Source: Drosophila pseudoobscura (lineage: Eukaryota; Arthropoda; Insecta; Diptera; Drosophilidae). From it: a stretch of DNA of 64,000 nt. Of the stretch, positions 22,361 to 34,700 are shown one piece after another (position 1 is the first letter of the stretch; every line of letters begins with the position of its first letter). Made by a program: the position numbers and the translations under genes. The notes beneath the pieces are model-generated. The model was not told where the DNA came from. It saw only the letters and a list, made by a program, of their open reading frames with translations, and ran no database searches. The DNA is taken from NCBI RefSeq assembly GCF_009870125.1, contig NC_046679.1, positions 18,724,001 through 18,788,000 on the forward strand, written 5' to 3'.

Positions 22361-24119
22361 GGTTTCGACGAATGAATGAATTGAGCCGTTCCCAAAAATC
22401 AAATAAACCGTTTTCTCGTCTACCGTCTTTTTATAAATTTCGACCTTTCAGAAACTTTTTAAAATGAAAAAAAACAATGAGGAAAACCAATTTTATGCAA
22501 CGAAGATTCAATACCCTAGATGCATGACAACTTTTTCAACCACTTTCTTTTAACTTTATGATTTTAACCATCCAGTCCATTTACATACATGAAAATAATA
22601 CTATTTCTTGTTTATAGAGTTTTTAACTAACTCAGTAAGAACCAGGGTGATCTTCAGAAATAACTATATCGATTCGGCTTTACGGGAGTTTAATTATTAT
22701 ATTTATAGGATGTATTCGTACCATATTTTGGATATTGCAAACACCTTCCAAAAATTAGAATACCCTGGTTGGTATAGGTATAAGCACCGTCTGTGTAACT
22801 GTCAGTTTTACTTTTCTCTATAAGGTTGGCCCTATCAAACGCTGAATCACTTGTGTATTCTTGTGGCGAACACCGCTGGCGTCACAAGGCTTTTTAGTAT
22901 TCATGCTGCGTGCAAGTACTTGGATTTTGTCCGAGATATCGGAAAAAGAAGTGTATAATTGAATTCGAAATAACTTTCTCAATTTTTCAGAACAAATTCC
23001 ATTTAACATTTTTTATTAGTATTGAATATTTCTATACGTATTTTTATGCAAATATCATACCCAAAACATAAAATATGAAATTTACGGTAATCTGGATCGT
23101 TTCAAGAATTCTGTTTTTTTTTACATTTATTAGATAATTTAATAAACTTGATAAAAAATATATACATATGTACATTGTACATGTATACATATATGTAAAT
23201 CGAGAAAATAATATGGAAATGCTCAGGCATGATCCGGCGTACACGTTTTTCTTTGCGGATTGCGTTTCCAATCAAAACATTTCGTTTTCAGGTGCTCCCG
23301 GTTTCACAAATTTGTTTAATCGACATGATTAATTTTCTAATCGATTCTGGCAAACAAAAACGGCTAAGCGCGATTTAAAAAGAACAATACATCTTAGAAG
23401 CAACACCAGAGTATTTAACATGTCTGACGGACTGTGAGCAAAAGCATGCATATTGCAAATTAAATTGCAAAAGGTTAAAAAATGTATTTTTTGCACTTAC
23501 ACTTTGAGTTCAATGTGGCGGGAAACAGTTGTCCTTACCCAGATGTTCTCTTACGCGTACGTTACGAGCACAGTCTGTCCTGTTACGAGCAACTTTGTGC
23601 TGTTATGCGCAAAAATGAGGTGTCAACATTGCGATAAGCCAATCCGGCTGTATCAGCTGTAAGAACGAAAACGAAAAGTGTTTTCGCCCTGACCAATTAT
23701 TTCCAAGCCAAATTTGAGGTTGGGCTAAAAAAAAACAATTTATAAAAAGGTGAAAGCCAAATTGTTCTGGTAATGGTGTCCAATTTATGTAACTAGATCA
23801 ATAAGTCATCCTTTTTTTTCCTATTACTTGTCATTTCAGCAAGGAAAATGTTTCTATTTTCAAAAAAGAAATCTTGCGTTTTGGGAAAACGGGAGCGCCA
23901 ATAATGCGTTGTGTAAAAGTAATGCGAAAGTAAACCAGTGCTTGCCAGATTATAAAAATATAATTTTTTATACGTTTAGTTATGTGAAATAAATCACAAC
24001 TAATGAGTTTTGATGGATTAATAATTTTTAAGATTTCGGCTTTCGTACAGAAAATGTATGGGTCAGTAATTCCATATTTCCAGCTACATATACATATACA
24101 TACATACAGATTAGTTTAC
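22361..24119. other. Intergenic with dispersed repeat fragments
   Basis: No gene recognised. Fragments at 23270-23345 (TTTTCAGGTGCTCCCGGTTT, GGCAAACAAAAACGGC) and 23865-23945 (AAAACGGGAGCGCCAATAAT) belong to the same repeat family as 21888-21975. A short TA/CA repeat is at 23160-23195. Confidence 0.45.
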
Positions 24120-25290
24120 TCCTATGTTGTAGAAGGGAGTCTACGGAGGGCGCTGGTGTCCCTACAACGGGGCGGCTCACGGGGTGACGGGGACGGCGTA
24201 CAGCATGAGACGCTGGACTCGAAGGCGATGAGGTCGATGAGATGAGGTGGCAACGGTGCAGCCGAGGTTGGCCGATGTATCTGGCGACTGTATTCCCGTG
24301 GCTGAGCGGGCTGGACCGCGAGACGCGGGTATGTGGAGTAGCGTGTGGTGGTTCTTGCCACACACCCTGCACAGCCCGCCACTGAGGAAGTCCTTCCCGG
24401 AAAGCTGGTGCGCCAGGCAATGTGCGCAGTATTTGTTTCTCAAGACGGTTTGGAGCCTCTACTCAGGGTGCAGGCGCAGAAACACGTGGCAGGTCCGTAG
24501 CGGATGCATTCCTGAGCAGACTCGGCAACGGTAGATGGTTCTACCTTGAGGGTGCAGGTTCTCCCCGGTGCGGTTGGCGAGTTAGCGTGGGGCCATGTCT
24601 GGATGAGCTGGGGGAAGGAAGGTAGTCGAATAATTATTAGTAACGAAACTTGGAGCTTTGCAAGAAACAATCACGTTATTGTTGGACGAGACTAGGGGGT
24701 TCTGATGGAGGAAAACGACCTCCACAACAGGTATTTTGAGGACGCTGCGGGCAGTAAGGATATCTACCACACGGACTCTATCGTCAGCGCTGACGATTTG
24801 ATTTGACTCTCCCGAGCCGCCATTCATTGGAGGGCAGATTGTCTTCTTTTATGTCGACCATATCGTCAATCTGGAGGTTTGGCGTCGACGTCGGCGTCTG
24901 CCACTTAGTGCGCTTGAGGAGCTCTTTGAGGTATTCCTCTTCCCAACTAACAAAACTGTTGGGTGAGGGCCTTCAGATGCTGCCATCGGTTGATGATTGA
25001 TTTGAGGTCACCATTTATTTCGGGTTCGACCGTAGATGAGAAAGTAGCCGGGGGTAAGGGCCAGCAACTCAGTCGGATCTTCGGACATCGGCGAGAGCGG
25101 CGTGGAATTAAGGCATGCTTCGATCTTCGCGAGATTTCTCGGTCGTGAGATCCGTGAGAGGAGAGCGTGTGAAGTGTGAGCAAGTGCGGACGCGTTTCCT
25201 TGGTGCAGGGAAACGAAACCAGATGGGTAACTACAACAACACTGGTGTCCGTACATACCCAGGAGAATGACTAAGCATAGGAGTTGCCGC
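24120..25290 (-). pseudogene. BEL/Pao pol 3' region (integrase end) with downstream Cys-His knuckles
   Basis: Read on the minus strand from 25290: EACLNSTPLSPMSEDP and ELLALTPGYFLIYG (typical BEL/Pao integrase C-terminal half), then RWQHLKALTQQF near 25000, then ADDRVRVVDILTARSVLK near 24760, each separated by frameshifts or stops. Further downstream (24530-24320), in changing frames, come YRCRVCSGMHPLRTCHVFLR and NKYCAHCLA..., then LCRVCGKNHHTLLH, i.e. zinc-knuckle-like blocks. The element is dead. Whether the knuckles belong to the same element is inferred from orientation only. Confidence 0.65.
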
Positions 25291-25489
25291 ATCCACGAGC
25301 TCCAGAGGCCCTCGATGCAGAACGATGACCATGGCCAGGGGTGAGGGGTGAGAAATTTCCTCCCTGAGAGTGCCCTCTGCGCTCCCTCTATCTGTGCCTA
25401 CTGTTTTCTTGTTGCATTTACAATTGGAGCTCTGCCGGCTCCACTCTCCCTGCAAATGCACTTGTCATGCCAGCTGATCCAGATATCTG

Positions 25490-26440
25490 TGTTAGGCAAC
25501 AGTGTTAGGCAGCGGAGAAACCCTCAAGGTATCACAGCAGCAACCCGACCAACAGATGGCGCCAGCAGACAGGACAGCTCAAAACAACGGCGCCCACCGG
25601 CAAGATGTGACTAAGAAGACGACGACCAGCACGCAAAACACTGACCCAGCGCAGAAGTGGAACGAGGTCAGAGGGCAGACAGCCCGGCCGGACGCGGTAC
25701 TGGTGAAGTGCACCGAGGGAAAGTCATATGCCTACATCCTGAAGGTGGTGAAGGCAGCGCCAACGATCCAGGCTCTGAAGAGCAAGGTCCAGGCAATGAG
25801 GTATTGGAAGTAATTACAGCAGCGATCGACCTGGACTTGACCCAAGCAATAAATCCGAGGATGCGGACAGCGTATGGCGCCACGGAGGTGGCTACACTAA
25901 ACCTGCTGGCACAGATGCTCCTGAAGCTTGGCAAGGTGCGAATCGGCTGGGTGGTGTGCCGCATGCGACGACGGATCGCGCCAACACGCTGCTTCAAGTG
26001 TATGGCCTATGGCCAAACGGCAGCGAGGTGCAGAAGCCAGCGTACGGTGGCGACGGATACCTGCTTCAGGTGTGGTGGAGAGAGGCATGTACAAAACAAA
26101 TGCACCAACCCCTCAAAGTGCCTACTGTGCGTGGGCAACAACGGAGACGCTCGCTCAACAGCCCACTCGGTCCTCAGACGCAGCTGTCCCGAGTAGCTAG
26201 ATGGTTAAGCTACTTCAGCTGAACCTCAACTACTGCCAAGCTGCCCAGGACTTACTAACGCAAACGGTTCTGGAGTAGCAGATCGATGTAGCGCTGCTCA
26301 GTGAGCCCTATAAGGAAAGAAGCGAAGCGATTTGGCACCAAAGCACAGACGGCGGTGCGGCAATCTGGAGCTGCCCAAACCAGGCCAGCTCACACATAGA
26401 GCAGCTAGGGTGGGTTATGTGAGAGCCAAACATACAGGGG
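25490..26440 (+). pseudogene. R1/LOA-type non-LTR retrotransposon: ORF1 and start of ORF2
   Basis: ORF1 part: RPDAVLVKCTEGKSYAYILK (25688-25745), a frameshift near 25800, ITAAIDLDLTQAINPRMRTA, then three CCHC-type knuckles (CFKCMAYGQTAARC, CFRCGGERHVQNKC, CLLC). An ATG at 26201 then opens an ORF2-like frame, MVKLLQLNLNYCQAAQDLL, with LSEPYKERSEAIW: the start of the AP-type endonuclease. Stops interrupt it (TAG at 26278, TGA at 26420). It is truncated near 26440 by a BEL/Pao segment. Confidence 0.75.
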
Positions 26441-27260
26441 GATTGGGGGTGATGACACGGCTGGATCGGGATTTGATGGCCTTGGTTACCATAGTTGATA
26501 CTTCTTCCGGAAAATGTAGGCAATGATCCATAGAGTTGATATTGCTAGGACTGGTGCTGCACGGTGGTGAGATGGTGTTGCAGCTCGTGATGATTGATGG
26601 CTGATAGTTGCTTGCGTAGATCATCAAGTTCTTGAAGATAGTGTGATGTCTGATTCTTCAGTTGCAACATTGGTGGCGAGGGTAATGTCTCCAGTGGGCT
26701 CACGTCACCAAACCGAGTGTAGGTCGATTTTACTTCGCGGATTGTGGTGCTGAAGGTGCTAATGATGCTTACTTCAGTATTGCGAGCAGTGCATTTAGGG
26801 GACATGGAGAGTAGACCAGTTCCTTCCAGTGTTAGTCCTAAGTGCGCTTGAGTCAGATGATCGCTTGATGATTTAAGGCTTGTTTGCGAACTGTATCACA
26901 TTTATTGACTGTGACAATGCTAATGGAAGCATGAGCAACAGCACTAATAATGTTGATGTTAATGTAGGTATAAATGTTTTTGTTTGTTTTGTGGGTGGCT
27001 CATTAATCTCTTTGACGTCACTGATCACGTTGTGGGAACGTTTGATTGTCACACCGTCTGGAAATAGCGGCACTAGACGAGTGATCGGGCGCTTGTATAC
27101 GCCAGATGCTGTCTTAACGGCAACCACTCGTACGTGGTTGTCCTGTCCGGAATATGTCTTAACGATGCGACCCATTGGCCACTTCAGTACTGGAAGGTTG
27201 TCTTCCTTTACCAAAGCGGTCTTCCATTTATGCCATTTTTTCCTTGATGATCAGTATTGA
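26441..27260 (-). pseudogene. BEL/Pao integrase end followed by env-like ORF start
   Basis: Minus strand from about 27240: ALVKEDNLPVLKWPMGRIVK, then NHVRVVAVKTASGVYKRP (BEL/Pao integrase C-terminus), continuing into a stretch with a strong hydrophobic segment (LLVLLLMLPLALS at about 26940-26980), as at the start of an env-like third ORF in roo-type elements. Further down, 26805-26545 stays open and is Ser/Thr-rich with a heptad-like part (LDDLRKQLSA). An upstream frame break lies near 27230. Only this 0.8-kb part is present. Confidence 0.6.
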
Positions 27261-28290
27261 TTTCAGGTGGCGTTGTCAATGGAGATACCGAAGCTGAATG
27301 CGCTGCAGGAGGAGCAGATATGGTCAATCGCTCCCGTCGCCTGTCGAGTGAGCACGCCCGATCGGCTCACACCGCAAAGTTTACTGGAAAGCACTCAGGC
27401 AAGCGCAGCGCGGAAACCTAGAACACCACGACGGCCAGCGCTTCCGGGTATCAATCACCGGGAACCTGGTCCACACTTCGCCGCGCCCCACCCCGTAGTT
27501 GGATGCGAGTGTGAAGGCACAACCTTCACAACTGGGCAGCGACACCATTCCCTGGAGGGACAACTTATCATTTTGACCCACAAGCAGACAAAGCCATGAA
27601 TCTTTATTTACCATCCACTCTGTAGATACCGCCCCAATTAGAATAAGAAATAGATTAAGGAAGCCCAAAACGACGAGGCGTTTTACTTACTGTAGGGTAA
27701 AAAAACACGGACCAGTACCAAGAACCAACCAGAACATCACCAGCGGTGGACCTGCCGCAACACAGCACAGCACAGCGCAAAAGCACCAGAGAGGGAAACG
27801 GAGAGAGAGCCAACGATTGCTCCCACTCTCAAACCCACGCATCCGAAGCCAGAGATCCAACGGCCAACACAGAAGCAGCGCGACACGAACACCAAGAGAA
27901 ATGGCAGAAAATAGAGGGAAACGGGGAGAGAGCCGACCGATAACACACCCATGCATCCGAAGACACTGAATGACCAGGCCCCGTTCGAAACACGCGTGTG
28001 CGCCCGGCCGCGCTGTAACGGCGGTCCTCACACACAAATTTTGCTCTGGGGAAGGACCGGGCCCTGGAGAGACTGAGAAGCTGTACCTCGGCCTGAGAAA
28101 ACAATGCAGATGTGCATGCGAGCATGACGCGGTTACGCAAATCAAAATCGCAAGAGGCCCGAAATGAAAGAAATCAATAAAGGCAACTAGAACGGAGTGT
28201 AACGAGCAGATATATAGTCGACGGACGTAGAGGAATTGACCAACAACGCCAACAAACGTAGAGGAATTGATCAACAACGCCAACAATTTC
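27261..28290. other. Unassigned G/C-richer block, possibly an LTR or untranslated part of a retroelement
   Basis: Differs in base composition from neighbours. The plus strand 27267-27599 is open but unrecognised. At 28167-28175 AATCAATAAAGG resembles a polyadenylation signal. A tandem duplication lies at 28223-28286. The long minus frame 28292-27687 is low-complexity and is taken as a shadow. Confidence 0.35.
28223..28286 (+). repeat. Tandem duplication, about 31-bp unit, two copies
   Basis: ACGTAGAGGAATTGACCAAC and ACGTAGAGGAATTGATCAAC, each followed by AACGCCAACAA. The copies differ at a single base. Confidence 0.85.
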
Positions 28291-28339
28291 ATCGAGCATT
28301 TACATTAAATTTATTTCTTCGTCTAGCATTCCAGTATGA

Positions 28340-28700
28340 TGTTAAATATTATGCTCATTCTAAAGTGGTTATTGGTACTTTGGAAACGGAATGCACGCAT
28401 TGTCATGCATTCTAATTTAAAAATGATTTGGAAACATCATGCTTTTCAAAACTGAAAACTATATGTGGCATTTTCTAAATTGGGAAAACCATCCAGTTTG
28501 TTTGTGTTGGCTAAAGGCGGACTAACCAAGAATATTGTACACTCTATTGCGCTGAGAAATTAATCTTTATTTTTAAGTAATCTTCTAATTAATAAGTAAG
28601 TCCCCGCATACTTATAGTAGATAGTTATTTTTATTGAACTGAAAAAATGTTTCCTCGAAATAATATAGATGGCAAAACAACGTTTGCCGGGTCACCTAGT
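28340..28700 (+). mobile_element. Helitron remnant with 3' CTAGT end
   Basis: The plus strand shows TECTHCHAF-like and KNDLETSCFSKLK-like residues, resembling the cysteine-rich region of Helitron proteins with stops. The segment ends TTTGCCGGGTCACCTAGT at 28700, as Helitrons typically end in CTRR before an A/T target. Intermediate sequence is deleted. Confidence 0.5.
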
Positions 28701-28779
28701 AAATAAATAAATATTAAGCTATATTTAATTTCTTTATTTGAATTCATTTAATCTTTTATAAGAAACATACATAAGTTAT

Positions 28780-28789
28780 TTATTTATTC
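28780..28789 (-). terminator. Polyadenylation signals overlapping the eIF4B stop
   Basis: The gene ends GAA TAA ATA AAT, giving two overlapping AATAAA hexamers, the first containing the stop codon. Confidence 0.5.
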
Positions 28790-31700
28790 AGATCCCTCGT
28801 CGTCAAGTCCAGAATATTTGTTGGAAGATTGCAAAACCTACAATAAAAACATTTCATTAAACTCGTTACAGAGACATTAAATACAAACAATATATGATAG
28901 TTTATAAGGAAGTCGTTGAGTGGAAATCGTTTTAATAAAAATCAAACTTGACTACAAATGTACAATGATCTGCCTCAACTACGAACGACCACAAATAAAG
29001 CCTAAATATCATTATGATCGGGGATCGCGGGGTACGCTCTCCGGAATATATTGACATAAGTATGGGCATTTCCGCGGGTCACGAACGTACGTTTTTGATG
29101 TATAAAACAGATTTAAAACGAGGGGGAACGTTGTGAGTTACTGCTGCGACCGCAATTATACATTTATACCCGATACATAGTCAGTTTGGCTCTCCTCTGC
29201 CAGATTGAACGACACGACACAGAGTGCGTGTGAGACAGACAGAAAATCAGTTAGAGCGTGTCGTCAGGAGCTGCGTAGCCACTGCAAATTAATATGATCC
29301 AGATTCGACTATTTGGTAGATATGATGACTATTACTATTACTACTATTACTATGACTATATTACTCTACGGAGTTACCGTGTGGTGGCCTGCCCTATCAA
29401 AAAAGACAATCAGCTGGGCAAAGTTCAGCGAACTGGCGCCCTTTGCATCAGTGGGGCTCTTCGCACCACTCCATGGCGCTAAACGCCATGTTATGCCTCC
29501 AGAGCCTAGACCTGGCAGGAAAAGAGCGGGCAGAAATACCAGCAATACGTTTAGAGACACTGATCAATGGGTACCAGCAAAAAGGTCACTCATCTATACT
29601 AAATAACAACAACTCCCTTCAACACTCGAACTCGGCTACTGTGGCAAACTGTCGCGAATCTGTTCACTAGATGGCAACAATTTTCTATCAGCCTTATATG
29701 GGTCACGGGCCACCGGGACATCGAGGGCAACTGCATAGCGGACGAGCTGGCCAGATTCTTTAAGACCAGGAGGATGTCTGTATGCCATTGGCAACCTGTA
29801 AGCTTATTGCAGCAGAGACGAGGACGAGTTCCTGTCCAGCTCTCAGCAGAAGAAGGCTACAACACTTACGCTCTGCATTTCTAACCGTCATCTCGGAGAT
29901 GTCTACACTATGTCCCAAAAAGGTCGCTAAAAGGTCCAAAAACAGGCAATTGCTTAGTTTCTAAATTGAAATGTGTGTAGATATCAAAAAGAATGACTAT
30001 GATTCTGCATCTTCGGGTTTCACAGACTTGACTCGGCTTTTGATGCTGATCAAGAATATATTTTTTTGGGGTCGAAAACTCTTTTTTCTGGTAGATCTAC
30101 ACGAATTTATAATATCCCATTGTTGAGTGCCGGTGGTTGTTGGTTATTACCCTTCAAAAGTTGGAAAATAGGTAGTGAACTTACTGGTCCAGTCTGGTTA
30201 GGATTATACTTGGGCAGTTCTCGATCATTACGTGTGTTTTTGTTATCCTCTTTGTACTTTCCCTCGTCGTTTGTGCTTATTTTTCCTTTTACATTTTCAG
30301 ATCTACAAAATAAATAATTTAAGAAAATGTTAGAAAAAGTTAAATAACACCATAATTAAGACTATGATGCAGCGGAACTGCATTGAACTGCTGCCAAAAG
30401 TAAATGTCATTTGCAGAGCATTTACTTTGCAAATTTGGTACCCTTCGAGCATTTTATTTCAAAATATCCTGATCATGGGTACGGGGAAAAAGGCCCAAAA
30501 AAAATTCGATTTAAAATTTCAACGTAAATTTCATTACCCTTGAATCGTAGTTTGAAGCTTTTGACCGAATCACTGTGGTAAGTCAAACCGATTTTCATCT
30601 AATCCTTACCTCTGGAACCATTCTATACCTAGCGGCCATCCCTCGCCTAATCAAGTCAATTCGCAATCAGATGCTCCAAGCTTTTTTACACATAAGAAAA
30701 ATGACATCGTCAATATTTTCTCTCTACTAGCATCAACAAAACTACCATAAACTCTGGACCAATGGAAACTGGAATACCGCCGCCACAACCACCCATGACT
30801 TCGAGATTCCAACATCCGATTATGTTGCCATGCTGGCTCTGATGGTGTGGGTGTGATATTGCAAGTGATGTCCTCCCTGTTCCTCCCGGTTACCATGGTA
30901 GAAATGTGTTCGGTAAACTTTAACTTGGGGTCTAACATAACATCCAGATCATCCACCAGGGTAATTCTCTCAAGAGAACCACCAAATAGGGCATAGGGAG
31001 CCAACAAAGGGCTAGAACGATGAAATGTCATAACTTTGCATTTCGAAGCATTAGGGTGTAACAAGTTTGCACAACACCATGACTGAAAGTTAATGAGATC
31101 GGATTGCAAGCGAGAATGAAATGAAATGTCCTTTTACTGGACACAGAATTTAACATCATCCGCATACATAGTTACTCGAGAGTATGTTAATACTGAAGGC
31201 AAGTCATTAATAAAGAGTGTGAAGAGTAAGGGGCCTAGATTGCTGCCCTGGGGTACTCCCGAAGAAACATTTACTGGTAAAGAGAGGGAGTTATTGAAGA
31301 GGACTCTTTGAGACCTGGAACAAATATAGCTAGAAATCCATCTCAGGAGGTTGGGCGGAAACCCTAAAAGGTCAAGATTATGCGCTAAAAGGGAATGGTT
31401 TACAGAGTCGAATGCTTTACTAAAGTCGGTGTAAATAACATCCGTCTGTAAGTTACATTGAAAGCCTTTAATAATGATAGAGGTAAACTCTAACAAGTTC
31501 GTGGTGGTTGATCGCCGCCTTATAAATCCATGGTGAGTTGGAGATATAAGTGACTTGCAGAGATTTTGCAAGTGCGGAGTTAATACTTTCTCTATAATTT
31601 TTGCGTCAGACTTGCTACTTTTTTTATGTAGAGGAATTATAAACGATTCCTTCCAGATTGGGGGGAAGAAAGAGGAATCAATGGACAGGGTGAATAGTTT

Positions 31701-34700
31701 AAGCAAAGGTCCACACAGAGCCTCGGCGCAATACCTGAGTACACAAACTGGAACCCCGTCTGGACCCGGTGAAAACACCGGCTTAACTAGTCGAAGATCA
31801 TGAAGTAGGGAATTTTTATTTTAAAAAAGAGTTGTTATTCTGTATTGCTTGAGTAAAAACTCTGTCCAAAAACTAGAATCTTTCGAACATTAAAACCATT
31901 AACGAACGTCTACTAAATTCAGTTTTTCACGTTTGGAATTTTTAAAATGAATAATTTTATTTTAAATAATTTATTATTAAGATCTGGGCATTGAAAAGGC
32001 CACCGCATTGGGCATTGAAAGTCAAGGATAATAAAGCCTAGAGGAGGAAGTCTGATGGTGTAGGGCTGCTCCACTTGGTAGATCGTTAGCGCATTCACAT
32101 TCACAAAAATTCACGATTTACTTTTGAATACACATAAATTGGTGCTCCCGTTTTCACATTCCGCAAGATTTATTCGTTTTCAAAACGAAATCATTTTCGT
32201 TGACGAAATGAAAAACGACCCTTAATTGCAAACGGAAAAAATAGATGACTTATTGATGCATTAACATAAACTTGACACCTACATATATCAGGGTAATTTA
32301 ACTTTTGATTTCTTTATGGATAATTTTATTTTAACCCAACCTAAAATTTGGCTCGGAAAAAATTGGTCATGGCAACAACAATTTTCGTTTTGGCGTAAAC
32401 ATGTTAAAACTGAAGAAACCTTAAAACGAAAACGAAGCGTTTTAGCTGAAAACGTAAACCGCAAAAGTAAATTGAAGTTCTCATTTTATGCAGTGGTTTG
32501 TTAAACGTCCAGATCTAAATCCCATTGTAAAGCGATAAGTTCTGCTTAAAAAAGATTGACAAAGCCTACACCAAAGGTACTGGATGAGCTTTGGAAGCGC
32601 GAGCAAATATGATCATTCTCTATCTAAAAATACATTATCGGACGTCAACAAATTTCATTGTGAGATCAGAAGAGATTGCACACAACACTCAACATCCAGC
32701 TCTAGTATCTAAGGTTTAGGACCTCAATAAGACGATGAACAGACAGATATCCATGGCATACCTTATGGTGTCGAAAACGCATCTGGCGGTAACATACATC
32801 TACACGAATCGAATATAATACATATATAATTAAAGTATGGTTTCTCGTTCTCTCTACCCGAAAATAGAATGAAGAGTGGTAGAAAAAAAACTCGTGATTC
32901 TCGGATCCAACACAATAAAGATAGCCCGATAATCTTTTCGTTCCATCCGTTTAAAGAAATGAGATGATAAAGATTTTTAACTACTAATATTTATATTCAC
33001 CTGTCATGGTCACGAGATTTGTTAGATCTGTTAACATCATCACGACGTCTATCATCTATAAAAAATGGTTTTAAAATGTAAGAGGTTAAGTTTTTGTATA
33101 TGTAGGTATTTTAAAAGAAATAAGTAAAAACCATTCCTTGAATTCCACTATTAACCTAAAAAAATATTTTCAAGAATACATAATCAAACAAAAAATTATA
33201 ACCGATGATATTTCGATTACGTCAAACCTACCTACCTACGATCGTACGCTTTTGATGTACAAACCAAAAAGAAAACAGATAAGTTTTTTCCTTTTTGTTT
33301 CGATAGCATTTTCGATAGCATTTTGTTAGTAAAAAAAAGATGGGGTTCGTCGAGTTTAAGTTTGTATAATGTTAGCAATAAACGTGTGGTCGAAATAGAA
33401 GTCGACTTTGGCTTAATCTAGTAAAATACAAATACGGAATAATCTAAACGATTAATTTATTTTAAAAAATAATTAATTTGAGTTCCTATTGAGTATTTAC
33501 ACAATAAATGATTGTTTTTTTTTTTTAAATTGAACTAAGTACCGATCGTGGCTGTAGTCGCGATTATATAAATAAAAAAAAAAAAAAAAACCGAACAAGT
33601 GATCTTTTGCTTATTCTAATAGGTTTTCCGTTAAAAGTTAATAAAATTAAAGGCCAATTAGTTCAATCAGTTAGGTTTCATTTATTTAAAAAAAAAATTC
33701 GGGAATAAAGGATATGAAAACGGATTTACATTAGCTTTTAATTATTAAGTGTCGGTTGAATTTTCCAATTTGTAATTATTTAGATTTAGTCGTATGATTT
33801 TTGTTTATTAATCAGAACCGATGTGACAAAATAAAAAGGTATTAATGTACTTTGCACCGTTTATTAGACGATTTTTATGAATATTAGCTTTTTTTGTTGT
33901 GAACTAAAGGCAATAAAATATAGAAAACTAAAATAAATACCATACTATACTAAAGAATGGTAAAAAATAAAAGTTCACCTTTGACTTAACATATCTGAAG
34001 GTATTGTATGACAACTAATTCTACATATAATGAAACATTTATATTTTCAATTAATCAATGTGCGCTTGAATTTTAAACGAGGTGGATTTTTTCATTATAG
34101 GTCGGGTACCCGACCTTTATTTATACCCGATGCTGACCGAATCAGTATGGCTGGCCTACGCCAGAGAGCGCACACATTGCACGACGAAGAATATGTGAAA
34201 GAGGGACAGCTACTGCAAAATGATTTGCTCCTTCTGGCAATAATAATAATTCGATCTGATCTAGATTTGGCAATCTGGTAGATATTGTAGTTCTACACAG
34301 TTCTGCATTTTTTGTTAACTCTTATCTTTTGTGGATGCCACAGATTTTCGTCCTCTGTGGGGGCGGGGCAAAATTTTCAAATAAAATTGTAAAAATGTGA
34401 TATCAGAGGAGTCTTAATACAAAATTTGTTTGCTCTAGCTCTTGTAGTTTTTGACATCTAGGCTCTCATTGGGACGGACAGACAGACATGGTTTTATTGA
34501 ATCGATTGATTCTTATCAAGAATCATATAATTTATGGGATCAGAAACACTTTAAATTTAAGGTATGGTTTTGTACTTATTTTAACATATTATATATGTAG
34601 TTCCGTATTTACCTTGTGAGCACGCGTTACTTCTGTTATCGTCGCTGCTTTCCAGATTTTGGCGCCAATTGACAGCTGCATTGATACTTTCATTTTCATT

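Noticed and set aside
27687..28292. 201-residue minus-strand frame, Cys/Leu-rich
   Set aside because: Composition follows the G/C- and repeat-rich plus strand; no domain, no start context, and it covers a tandem duplication.
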